A stretch of DNA of 64,000 nucleotides from NCBI GenBank assembly GCA_963976875.1, contig CAXBML010000005.1:62001-126000 (forward strand), in the 5' to 3' direction. The DNA comes from Berkiella_A sp963976875 (GTDB lineage: Bacteria; Pseudomonadota; Gammaproteobacteria; Berkiellales; Berkiellaceae). A program made the position numbers and the translations under genes. Below the pieces are notes generated by a model. That model was not told the origin of the DNA. It worked only from the letters and a program-made list of their open reading frames with translations, and did no database searches. This document shows positions 45,501 to 52,881 of this stretch, piece after piece. Numbering within the stretch: position 1 is the first letter of the stretch; each line of letters starts with the position of its first letter.

Positions 45501-45666
45501 AGGCATTGTTATTTTCTTTGGGGTTGCCCTAATGACTATCTTAACACTTTACGTTATACCAGTCGTTTACCAGAAAATTGCTAAAAACACGCAATCACCT
45601 CATACAACATCAGATCAATTAGAGAAATTACTTAAAGAAAATGATAAAAATATAGATTTACAATAA
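42547..45666 (+). CDS. RND multidrug efflux pump, inner-membrane component
   Basis: This 1039-aa HAE-1-type resistance-nodulation-division transporter is driven by the proton gradient. It has the N-terminal ISDYSIKRPVLATVMNLLLIVFG helix, two large periplasmic loops, 12 membrane segments, and in TM4 the proton-relay aspartates in GLVVDDAIVV. It is closer to MdtB/MexF-like single-pump systems than to CusA. It forms an operon with the adaptor and ends at a bidirectional-looking terminator. An outer-membrane partner must be encoded elsewhere. Confidence 0.95.
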   Translation: MIISDYSIKRPVLATVMNLLLIVFGIVSYLKLPLREYPDIDPPVVSIDTTYPGAAANIVETRITEVIEDRVAGVQGVRYISSSSEDGRSKINIEFDVSRDIDDAANDIRDRVSTVIDDLPVEADPPEVEKASSDDDVIMWLNFTGENMSVMELTDYARRYLEDQFSALDGVARVRIGGAKDKAMRIWLDRKALAARNITVEDVENALKRENIELPAGQIQSKMRDFTVRVKRLYTSETAFKNLVIAKGEEGYLIRVGDVARVMLAPVEERGFFRGNGIPMVGIGVIKQSTANTLKVAELVKAKAKDINTTLPEGLVLEQSYDSSVFINSAINEVYKTLFIAIALVVLVIYLFLGSFRAMIIPAITVPVSLIATFSVLQLFGFTINLLTLLAMVLAIGLVVDDAIVVLENIHRRIELGEPKLLAAFRGSKQVSFAVIATTLVLVAVFIPITFLEGDVGRLFSEFAIAMAAAVLFSSFVALSLCAMLASKLLTKSQHHFFISRWMEQGIDSLRNGYARSIAYFLKKPLWIFSLFTIILGLTILLFSKVPGEFAPKEDRGVIFLIVQGPEGSSDQYTTEHMNEIEKRLMKFVDSNEFQRLLIRAPRSISSSQSFSGGIGIIVLSDWSTQRKPVWTYVNEIRQLTNDIPGVSIFPIVRQGLVRGLGKPVQFVMGGATYEELAQWRDIILDKAQENTNLLGLDHDYKETKPQIAVTILKDRAGDLGVPLLNINRTLESLLGSRRVTTFIDRGEEYDVIVEGEERLQETPIDIKNIYVRSNTTDSLIPLSNLIAYEEFADAATLNRYNRLRSITIDANLADGYSLGEALQYLENLVRTELPPGVTINYKNESLDYKESGASIYFIFALSLVVVFLVMSGLFESFVHPLVIMITVPLAIFGALIGLWITNQTLNIYSQIGLIMLVGLATKNGILIVEFINQLRDEGMEFSAAILQGAKVRFRPIIMTAITTVMGSLPLIFSFGAGAESRFVLGIVIFFGVALMTILTLYVIPVVYQKIAKNTQSPHTTSDQLEKLLKENDKNIDLQ

Positions 45667-45690
45667 ACAGTAGTTTCGACACAGAGTGAA

Positions 45691-45713
45691 AAAAGGCGCT
45701 ATAGGCGCCTTTT
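45691..45713. terminator. Bidirectional intrinsic terminator
   Basis: AAAAGGCGC (45691-45699) pairs perfectly with GCGCCTTTT (45705-45713) across a 5-base loop. The A-run on one side and T-run on the other allow it to end both the RND operon and the convergent gene at 45741. Confidence 0.85.
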
Positions 45714-45740
45714 AAAATTCTAAATGATAAAGATACAACT

Positions 45741-46214
45741 TTAATGACAATTCACTTTTACTTCGTTTTTGCCAAGTGGGGCATTGCCTGTACATCTGAC
45801 TTTTAATTTTTCTTGACCTTCTATGTAGAAAAGTGATACGGCTAAACTTTTTCCAAGATTTTTTTCAAAGAAAAACTCACCATTTTCATCAGTTTTTAAT
45901 TTGAAACGTTTGTAAGGACTACCATTTTTAAATAACTGCCCTCGAATGGTGACCTCTTCTAAATTAGGTTGTTTTTTTGACTTTTTGTCAAAGCTTATTT
46001 TATAGGAATGAGATTTTTTAATTTCTTTTTTTGCTTTAACTTTTGCGGTGGGTACGACAGTCTGTTCGGGTTTAGGCAATTGTACTTGTACGGTTGTAGG
46101 AGGTGCTATCTTTTTTTGCATCTGCATAGGTTTTTGTTCGGCTAGTGTAGATAAACTAAAAGTACATACAGCAAGTGTTAAGCCAATAAGATGAGATGTT
46201 TTCAGACTGTTCAT
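45741..46214 (-). CDS. Secreted small protein of unknown function
   Basis: This 157-aa protein has a typical Sec signal peptide (HLIGLTLAVCTFSLSTLA, cut probably after LA-E), a proline/lysine-rich linker of about 60 residues, and a C-terminal domain with a beta-strand pattern (VTIRGQLFKNG, FKLKTDENGEFFF) reminiscent of transthyretin/carboxypeptidase-regulatory-like folds. Two late cysteines (VRCTG, VNCH) may form a disulphide. It is expected in the periplasm or outside. Convergent with the RND operon and sharing its terminator. Confidence 0.6.
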   Translation of the reverse strand: MNSLKTSHLIGLTLAVCTFSLSTLAEQKPMQMQKKIAPPTTVQVQLPKPEQTVVPTAKVKAKKEIKKSHSYKISFDKKSKKQPNLEEVTIRGQLFKNGSPYKRFKLKTDENGEFFFEKNLGKSLAVSLFYIEGQEKLKVRCTGNAPLGKNEVKVNCH

Positions 46215-46649
46215 TTGATTACCCCAATTTTATAAATTTGTGAATTAGTGAATTATAGGACTCTTTATATCGGATAAGCGGATTAAATAGTTGAGGTGTT
46301 TTTGAATAAATTTCTGGATAGTGACGAATACATTAATACTATTTATAGTCATCTGTGCTTAAATAAGTAAACGCAAGTTAGAGTATTATAGTGGTGCACT
46401 GGAATTTTATGTGGTCCTGGCTGCAGAACTTCAGAATGTAGAAAATCTATTAAACCTATCTCTGAAAAGCATAACTATTTACGGGTCTATCTTATCTGTA
46501 CCTTATTTTGTATCTTGCTCAAAAAAAAACCTGAACACTTTTAGAAACAATATTACTTGAGGTGAACAGTGGTTTAACCAATAATGATCAAGTACTATTA
46601 TGTAAGTTGTCATTGCAGCTGTCACTCAACCTAGCTTGATGAGTAAATA
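46215..46649. other. 435-bp intergenic stretch
   Basis: This stretch lies between two divergent genes and should hold both promoters. No convincing consensus element, repeat, RNA or small gene with a good ribosome binding site was found. Confidence 0.4.
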
Positions 46650-47783
46650 ATGTTAAATAAAAAAATTGTAATTATTGGTGGTTATGGTAATTTTGGCTCA
46701 AGAATTTCCCAAAGCTTATCTCATAGTCCTAATGTTCATCTTATTATTTCAGGTAGAGACAAGGTAAGGGCAAATAAATTTTGCAATGAACTCCAAGCAT
46801 ACCAACCTCAGGTAATTTGCTCTTCTGTTGAGTTAGACTGGACCCGTACAGATTTTTCAGCAAAACTGAAAGAAATATCGCCTGATATTGTCATTCACAC
46901 TGGCGGTCCCTTTCAGGGACAGGATTATACTGTCCCAAAAGCTTGTATAGAGGCAAACAGTCATTATATTGATTTGGCAGATGATAGACGTTATGTTTGT
47001 GATGTCACATCGCTCGATGCCATGGCTAAATCAAAACATCTTTCCATTATATCTGGGGCAAGTTCCGTGCCTGGTTTGTCTTCTAGCGTTGTTGGGGCAT
47101 TCCACAATCATTTTTCTCAAATACAATCTATTAATATTGCAATAGCCCCTGGTAATAAAGCACAAAGAGGTCTCGCAACACTACAAGGCATATTGTCTTA
47201 TACAGGTCATCCTTATAAAGCTTATCAAAAAGGTATATGGCAAGATGTATACGGCTGGATGGATTCGACAAAATGTGCTTTTGGTGAACCCGTAGGGGAG
47301 AGACTGCTTGCGAATATTAATGTGCCAGATTTGGAGCTATTTGTTGAACATTACCCCAATATACAATCTGTTCAGTTTCAAGCTGGGCTAGAGCTGCCTG
47401 TCTTACACTATATAATGGTTACTATGGCTTATATCGCTAAGAAAAAAATTGTTCAAAATTGGGCGCCAATGGCCAAAATAATATTTAATATTAGCAACTT
47501 ATTTGATATGTTTGGTAGCAATATCGGTGGCATGCGGGTTGCTATTTCAGGCTTGGATCTAAATGGAAAAGATAAAACGATTCATTGGACATTGTATGCA
47601 GAAGATGGCATTGGTCCCTATATCCCCACTTTTTCAACTTGTATATTGGCTAAAAAAATAATAGACAATAAGGAAGTGCCTATTGGCGCAATGCCTTGCT
47701 TTAATTTGTACCATTTAGAAGAGTTTGATGACTTTGCAAAGCCATTTGGAATTTATCATAAAACTGAGGTAATACATGGATAA
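46650..47783 (+). CDS. Saccharopine dehydrogenase-family NAD(P)-binding protein
   Basis: This 377-aa protein opens with a Rossmann motif IVIIGGYGNFG and the family pattern RDKVRANKFCNEL, TGGPFQG, IDLADDRRYV and SSVPGLSSSVV. The C-terminal half, without a strong catalytic signature, includes a membrane-leaning stretch (LHYIMVTMAYIAKKK). Enzymes of this group range from lysine catabolism to lipid-associated oxidoreductases; the substrate cannot be stated. Its end overlaps the next gene by 8 bp, so it forms an operon with a DUF2269 and a DoxX-like membrane protein. Confidence 0.8.
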   Translation: MLNKKIVIIGGYGNFGSRISQSLSHSPNVHLIISGRDKVRANKFCNELQAYQPQVICSSVELDWTRTDFSAKLKEISPDIVIHTGGPFQGQDYTVPKACIEANSHYIDLADDRRYVCDVTSLDAMAKSKHLSIISGASSVPGLSSSVVGAFHNHFSQIQSINIAIAPGNKAQRGLATLQGILSYTGHPYKAYQKGIWQDVYGWMDSTKCAFGEPVGERLLANINVPDLELFVEHYPNIQSVQFQAGLELPVLHYIMVTMAYIAKKKIVQNWAPMAKIIFNISNLFDMFGSNIGGMRVAISGLDLNGKDKTIHWTLYAEDGIGPYIPTFSTCILAKKIIDNKEVPIGAMPCFNLYHLEEFDDFAKPFGIYHKTEVIHG

Positions 47784-48249
47784 TTATCTTTTATTAAAAC
47801 TCATCCATATTATCTCAGCCACTGTTTTAGCAGGCACAGGCATGGGAACAGCATTTTTTATGTTTATGGCCAATAGAAGTCAAGATATTCCGACGATAGC
47901 GGTTACGGCAAGACATGTGGTGATTGCAGATTGGATTTTCACAACGCCGGCTGTCATTATTCAGCTTACGACTGGATTATTATTGATGAATAGGTTGGGA
48001 TATTCTTATAGTTCCACCTGGTTTTTATCAGTATTATTTTTGTTTATTTTTATCGGTATTTGTTGGTTGCCCGTTGTGTATATTCAATATAAATTGAAAG
48101 ATGCGGCATACCAAGCCTTGAAATCTGGTTCTCTAAGTGACCAATTTAGAAGGTTAATGCGTGTATGGACTATATTAGGTGTTCCTGCGTTTTGTGCCGT
48201 ATTAGTTATATTTTGGTTGATGGTTTATAAACCCTTACCGGTCATATAG
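47776..48249 (+). CDS. DUF2269-like integral membrane protein
   Basis: This 157-aa protein has four hydrophobic segments and the family features HIISATVLAGTGMGTAFFMFM near the N-terminus, ADWIFTTPAVI and WLPVVYIQ. The conserved histidines could bind haem or quinone, but this is not established. It overlaps the saccharopine dehydrogenase-like gene and is followed 9 bp later by a DoxX-like gene; the set probably acts as one membrane redox unit. Confidence 0.75.
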   Translation: MDNYLLLKLIHIISATVLAGTGMGTAFFMFMANRSQDIPTIAVTARHVVIADWIFTTPAVIIQLTTGLLLMNRLGYSYSSTWFLSVLFLFIFIGICWLPVVYIQYKLKDAAYQALKSGSLSDQFRRLMRVWTILGVPAFCAVLVIFWLMVYKPLPVI

Positions 48250-48258
48250 GTAAACACT

Positions 48259-48642
48259 TTGAAAATATTTAAGCTTAATGAATTTTATTTTGCAAAACTC
48301 AGTTTAAGTTTTTTATGGATTTTTACCGGTGTCACTTCAATATTTCTAGCACCATCTATTGGTTATACCCTTTTAGCCAAAGCAAATGTTGTTGGCAGTT
48401 TGGCTGATTTTTGTGTTATCGGTGGGAGCGTCGTGGATATGATGATTGGCTTATGGTTACTAACTAATTATAAGCCGCGTTTATGCTATATATTTCAAAT
48501 AATCATCATAATTGTATACTCAATATTACTTTCTATTATAGCCCCCGCCTATTGGCTGCATCCTTTTGGACCATTGACCAAAAATATCCCAATTTTAGCG
48601 TTAATCTTTATACTGTACCAGACCAAAGAAAATTCAAATTAA
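48259..48642 (+). CDS. DoxX-like small membrane protein
   Basis: This 127-aa protein has four hydrophobic segments (LSLSFLWIFTGVTSIF, ADFCVIGGSVVDMMIGLWLL, IIIIIVYSILLSIIAPAYW, NIPILALIFILY) and the layout of the DoxX/DoxX-like family. The start is TTG 48259 with AGG before it; no ATG is close. It is the third gene of the operon with the saccharopine dehydrogenase-like and DUF2269 genes. Exact function unknown. Confidence 0.65.
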   Translation: MKIFKLNEFYFAKLSLSFLWIFTGVTSIFLAPSIGYTLLAKANVVGSLADFCVIGGSVVDMMIGLWLLTNYKPRLCYIFQIIIIIVYSILLSIIAPAYWLHPFGPLTKNIPILALIFILYQTKENSN

Positions 48643-48660
48643 CAAAGAAAGCCTATGAGG

Positions 48661-48984
48661 TTATAATGCGGCTAAGGTTAAAAGACTCGACATATTAAGC
48701 CATGAACCAGTACTAGAGTAGTTATTATAAGCATTTGCTCCCACTTGATACAAAAATCCAGCAGCTAAGCCCACCCCGATACCAATGCCCGCACCGGCTA
48801 TACCATGTAATACCATTTCAAACGGTTTAAATGCTAAGGCAGCGCCCGTCATGGGGCCTTTAAATGCATGTAGTGACCCTAAAGTCGCTCCAGCAGCCAT
48901 GCCATATTGAGACCACACAAAATAATCTACCCCACCAGAAATTGATCGACATTCTTTTGGGGTTAAACTTTTTATACTGTTCAT
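48661..48984 (-). CDS. Double-glycine leader peptide, glycine-rich (peptide 3)
   Basis: This 107-aa protein, read from ATG 48984, has the leader MNSIKSLTPKECRSISGG with the same ISGG end as peptides 1 and 2. The mature part (89 residues) is rich in glycine and alanine with GxxxG-type motifs (MAAGATLGS, GIAGAGIGIGVGLAAGF), typical of pore-forming class II bacteriocins. AAAGGA precedes; the ATG at 48996 directly abuts it and is unlikely. The gene stands less than 35 bp behind yacG on the same strand, an unusual location. No exporter or immunity gene is beside it. Confidence 0.65.
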   Translation of the reverse strand: MNSIKSLTPKECRSISGGVDYFVWSQYGMAAGATLGSLHAFKGPMTGAALAFKPFEMVLHGIAGAGIGIGVGLAAGFLYQVGANAYNNYSSTGSWLNMSSLLTLAAL

Positions 48985-49014
48985 TGTATTATTCATTCCT
49001 TTGAATATAGCCGG

Positions 49015-49233
49015 TTATGAATGTGAATCAGGATCGTAATCTTCTGACTGATTTTGTTCTGAGACTGGAATCGCATAGGTACCGCTAGCCCAATTCCCCA
49101 GATCGATTAATTTACACCGCTCAGAGCAAAATGGACGGTGAGGATTTGTTGTGTTCACATTCGTTTCTTCTTGACATGCGGGGCAGGTTGCCATAATGGC
49201 TTTTATATTGTCAGTGTTTTTTGTCTTAGTCAT
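49015..49233 (-). CDS. yacG: DNA gyrase inhibitor YacG (zinc-binding)
   Basis: This 72-aa protein has a treble-clef-type zinc site: CPAC near residue 17 and FCSERCKLIDLGNWASGTYAIP, the family signature. E. coli YacG binds GyrB and inhibits gyrase. The start ATG 49233 overlaps the zapD stop (ATGA), so translation is coupled. It closes the conserved pilBCD-coaE-zapD-yacG block. Confidence 0.93.
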   Translation of the reverse strand: MTKTKNTDNIKAIMATCPACQEETNVNTTNPHRPFCSERCKLIDLGNWASGTYAIPVSEQNQSEDYDPDSHS

Positions 49234-50000
49234 GATAAGCTACATAAAGTTAATTCAAAAGGGATATCTTGGTGAGTTGTTTTGTGCGTTCTTTGTTCTA
49301 AGCACCCATCAAAAAATTGTATGTTAACACGGTGCTTGTCACCGCTGAATTGTGGGTAAACTGCTAAGGCATTATCATATTCTATTTTGATCAATTGGAC
49401 ATCGTGAGGTTGTTTTAAGGGCTGTTTAAACTGTCCATATTTAGAGACGACACTTTTAGGATAATGGCATTGTCTGAGCAAATGTAATAGTAGTAAGAGT
49501 CCATTTTCAACAGGTTGAAATTCTGCTATCCAAGATTCACAATATTCTTGATGTTGGCTAGTGGATTGTTGCAACCAATAGTGGAGTAGCGGTGTATCAA
49601 AGCACATGGTACCGCCTGGTAAAGGCATCCTATTGGTATAACTTTTAAACAATTCATGTTGCATAAATGCGACTTGAGAAAAGTTAAAGTTTTTCAATGC
49701 TTCAGTCGAAGATTTAATTTTAGCGAGCACATTATTCAGAGCCACAACATCAATACTCGGGGTTTGAGTCAAACGCTCTAAGCTTCGATGGTATTTAAGT
49801 TGCTCTTCTAATAATACTTTATCTGCGGCACTATATTCCAAAAGCTTATATATTTCAACCAAAATTGTGATAGCACTATATGCGTCATAGGCTTGAGAGC
49901 GTGCCAGGCAATCTCTAAAGCAAATAAATTGCTGTTCTAGTCGGAGTAGGGTTCGTATTTTTTCATTTAATGGGAATTCGTATATTAAGCTGTGTTCCAT
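49230..50000 (-). CDS. zapD: Cell division protein ZapD
   Basis: ZapD crosslinks FtsZ filaments in the ring. The 256-aa protein starts with the family pattern IYEFPLNEKIRTLLRLEQQF and contains PGGTMCFDTPLLHYWLQQ and LRQCHYPKSVVSKYGQF. It acts on the FtsZ C-terminal peptide encoded by ftsZ in this window. Located between coaE and yacG as in E. coli. Confidence 0.95.
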   Translation of the reverse strand: MEHSLIYEFPLNEKIRTLLRLEQQFICFRDCLARSQAYDAYSAITILVEIYKLLEYSAADKVLLEEQLKYHRSLERLTQTPSIDVVALNNVLAKIKSSTEALKNFNFSQVAFMQHELFKSYTNRMPLPGGTMCFDTPLLHYWLQQSTSQHQEYCESWIAEFQPVENGLLLLLHLLRQCHYPKSVVSKYGQFKQPLKQPHDVQLIKIEYDNALAVYPQFSGDKHRVNIQFFDGCLEQRTHKTTHQDIPFELTLCSLS

Positions 50001-50104
50001 TGCTTTGCACTACCATGTATTGCGACCAAAATATATAGGATCACACTATAACATTAAAATAGGGTGGCTTAAAATTAGGAAAATAACTTAGCTTTACAAC
50101 TAAT

Positions 50105-50716
50105 TTAATGGGTTTGTTTTTGTGCTTGGATTAAATACTGTTGGTGAAGTTGGGTTACGGTTAGTTTTAGGCTTGCCAAATCAGCATGATTGGAGATAAT
50201 CTGATCAGCGATTTTAAGTCTAGATTCACGGCTAGATTGGGCTGAGATGATTTTTTTGGCATCTGCTACACTGCACTGGTCACGTGCAGTTAAGCGCTGA
50301 ATTTGTTCTTCTACAGGAGTATCTATCACTAATATAGATTGAACAATATTTTTATATTGATCGTAAGACTCAACAAGTAGAGGAATAGCAATAATGCAAT
50401 ACAGTCCAGAGATATTATTGATTTGGCGTTGTATCTCTTGGAAGATGGCGGGATGTAATAGTGTTTCTAACCAAACCTTTTCTTTTTTATTTTTAAAAAT
50501 TATATGACGTAATTTTTTGCGATTTAGTTTTTGGTCAGATAATATTTCTGAACCAAAGTGTGAGACAATTTCATTAAGACAATTTGTACCCGGAGCGACG
50601 ATATCCCGGGAGATAACGTCGGCATCAATAATGGGGACACCTAGTGCTTGAAAATACTGAGATACAGTTGATTTTCCACTACAAATTCCACCCGTTACAG
50701 CAACGACATAAGTCAT
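50105..50716 (-). CDS. coaE: Dephospho-CoA kinase CoaE
   Basis: This is the last enzyme of coenzyme A synthesis, phosphorylating the 3'-OH of dephospho-CoA. It is 203 aa with a P-loop GGICSGKS (residues 9-16), the DADVISRDIVAPG substrate segment, PLLVES and the RLTARDQCSVADAKKII lid. It overlaps pilD by 4 bp (ATGA-type arrangement). Confidence 0.96.
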   Translation of the reverse strand: MTYVVAVTGGICSGKSTVSQYFQALGVPIIDADVISRDIVAPGTNCLNEIVSHFGSEILSDQKLNRKKLRHIIFKNKKEKVWLETLLHPAIFQEIQRQINNISGLYCIIAIPLLVESYDQYKNIVQSILVIDTPVEEQIQRLTARDQCSVADAKKIISAQSSRESRLKIADQIISNHADLASLKLTVTQLHQQYLIQAQKQTH

Positions 50717-51612
50717 ACACTGAGTCCTGAGAAACGAAGGTAAGCCTGAATAATTTCATCACCCCAAATAAAAGTAATCCATCCTGCTGCAGCTATAAAT
50801 GGACCAAATGGAATGGGGTTATCACGGTGTTGTTTTTTGAGAACTATCAGTGTAATACCAACAACTGCGCCGACGAGGGAAGAGAGTAAAATAATAGGCA
50901 ATAAGCTTTTAATGCCCATCCAGGCGCCCAGCATAGCCATTAATTTGAAATCACCATACCCCATGCCTTCTTTACCCGTAAGCAGCTTAAAGATCCAATA
51001 TAAAGACCATAAACTTAAATAGCCTACTACCGCACCTATAATGGCCTGTGGTAATGGGCAGAATGATTCCGGTATATTTAAGAGTAGGCCCATCCATAAG
51101 AGCGGAAGAGTGATATTGTCAGGTAAAATTTGTTCATCTATGTCTATCCAAGTTAGGGCAATTAAAGACCAAGTTAAAATTAAAGCGGGTATTAATAAAG
51201 TAAGTGTTTTGCCAAAATAGAGTGCAGTAATAATAGATAAAACAGCCGTTAATAATTCGATGAACGGATATCGAATAGATATATGAGTATGACAATTTCG
51301 ACATTTTCCTCTTAAAATCAGATAACTTATAACCGGGATGTTGTCGTAAAATTTAATTTTGGTGCGGCATTCTTTGCAAGTAGATGCTGGCAGAGCCAGG
51401 TTGAATGTTTGGGGCTCCGCTAATATTTTGGGGGTACTTTGGGGCTCTGGTAATGTGATGTGACAGGTCTCAGATAAGAATTCTGTGCATTGATTAAGCC
51501 AGTCTCGTTGCAGCATAATAGGGAGCCTGTATATAACCACGTTCAAAAAACTACCAACGAACAGCCCTAATAGGGCTATGATTCCCAAAAAATATAAAGT
51601 GAAATTTTCCAT
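50713..51612 (-). CDS. pilD: Type IV prepilin peptidase PilD
   Basis: This inner-membrane aspartyl protease cleaves and N-methylates prepilins such as the PilA encoded at 58.9 kb. It is 299 aa with the zinc CxxC pairs (CKEC, CRNC), the two catalytic aspartates in WIDIDEQ and GYGDFKLMAMLG, and eight hydrophobic segments. It is coupled to pilC (1-bp overlap) and coaE. Confidence 0.96.
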   Translation of the reverse strand: MENFTLYFLGIIALLGLFVGSFLNVVIYRLPIMLQRDWLNQCTEFLSETCHITLPEPQSTPKILAEPQTFNLALPASTCKECRTKIKFYDNIPVISYLILRGKCRNCHTHISIRYPFIELLTAVLSIITALYFGKTLTLLIPALILTWSLIALTWIDIDEQILPDNITLPLLWMGLLLNIPESFCPLPQAIIGAVVGYLSLWSLYWIFKLLTGKEGMGYGDFKLMAMLGAWMGIKSLLPIILLSSLVGAVVGITLIVLKKQHRDNPIPFGPFIAAAGWITFIWGDEIIQAYLRFSGLSV

Positions 51613-52844
51613 TAGATAACCGAGCCCATTTTGAAGATTGGTAAATACATGGCAATAACGAGTCCACCCACCAAAACACCTAAAACAGCCATAATTAAGG
51701 GTTCCAGTAAGCTACTGAGTCCATCAACAGCGGCATCAACCTCTTCTTCGTAGATATTAGCCACTTTTTCTAACATACTATCTAAAGAACCCGATTCCTC
51801 ACCAATAGCAACCATTTGTATAACCATAGAGGGAAAAACACTGGTATTGCGCATGGCCTGGTTGACTTGTGTACCGGTAGAGACTTCATCTTTAATTTGC
51901 ATAACAGCCTGAGAATAAACAATATTGCCTGTTGCGCCAGCCACGGAATCTAAAGCTTCTACAAGAGGGACACCTGCAGCAAAAGTAGTGGCTAGCGTTC
52001 TAGCATAACGCGCAATAGCGGCTTTATTTAAGATGTCTCCAATGAGCGGGATCTTGAGTATTAAGCGATCTAAAATATGTTGCATTGTAGTAGAGCGCTT
52101 TTTAAAGAACACAAAGGCTGAGGCTGCAGCCCCCATTCCTGCTGAAATCATCCACCAATAGCTCTGTACAAATTCTGACAATTCTATTACAAACTGAGTA
52201 AACACGGGTAAATCTGCACCAAACCCTTTAAATAACTCTTCAAATTGTGGTACAACAAATATTAACAAGATAGCCGTTACGATCATGGCAACCACCATGA
52301 CGGCGGTAGGATAAAATAAAGCTTTTTTGACTTTTTTCTTAATGGATTCAGATTTTTCTTTATAGGTAGCGATTCTATCGAGCATGGTTTCAAGCGCACC
52401 TGATGATTCTCCCGCACCTACTAAATTACAAAATAAAGGGTCAAAATATTTAGGGTGCTGCTTTAGTGCTTCTGCAAAAGAGCTGCCGCCTTCAATGTCT
52501 GTTTTCACTTTAAGCACTAGCTCGGTAACGGATTCATTATCAGAGCCGCGGGCAACAATTTCAAAGGATTGGACCAGGGGAACCCCTGCAGACATCATTG
52601 TGGCTAATTGGCGGCTAAAATAACTGATGTCGCTGCTGGCAATTTTTTTCTTAGTAAGTTGTATGGGCTTAGATACTTTTCGTACTTTGACAGGTGTCAT
52701 CCCTTGACGTCTGAGCTCGGCTCGGGCTAAGTCGGTCGACACAGCATTAATTTCGCCATTGACTTTATGACCTTTAGCATTTTTGCATTCGTATTTGAAA
52801 TTTTGAATTTTGCTTTTAGAGATTTTTCTATTGGGCTGTGCCAT
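51612..52844 (-). CDS. pilC: Type IV pilus inner-membrane platform protein PilC
   Basis: This 410-aa polytopic protein has two T2SSF domains. The first has the ISYFSRQLATMMSAGVPLVQSFEI block and VGAGESSGALETML; the second has YARTLATTFAAGVPLVEALD and VAIGEESGSLDSMLEKVANIYEEEVD. It works with PilB to drive pilus assembly. It follows pilB by 37 bp. Confidence 0.96.
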   Translation of the reverse strand: MAQPNRKISKSKIQNFKYECKNAKGHKVNGEINAVSTDLARAELRRQGMTPVKVRKVSKPIQLTKKKIASSDISYFSRQLATMMSAGVPLVQSFEIVARGSDNESVTELVLKVKTDIEGGSSFAEALKQHPKYFDPLFCNLVGAGESSGALETMLDRIATYKEKSESIKKKVKKALFYPTAVMVVAMIVTAILLIFVVPQFEELFKGFGADLPVFTQFVIELSEFVQSYWWMISAGMGAAASAFVFFKKRSTTMQHILDRLILKIPLIGDILNKAAIARYARTLATTFAAGVPLVEALDSVAGATGNIVYSQAVMQIKDEVSTGTQVNQAMRNTSVFPSMVIQMVAIGEESGSLDSMLEKVANIYEEEVDAAVDGLSSLLEPLIMAVLGVLVGGLVIAMYLPIFKMGSVI

Positions 52845-52881
52845 GCTAAATCCTAGTGAATCTCGTTAATTTGAATTCTGG

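Noticed and set aside
48483..48698. 71-aa plus-strand frame overlapping the DoxX-like gene and peptide 3
   Set aside because: Out of frame with the membrane protein and without a ribosome binding site.
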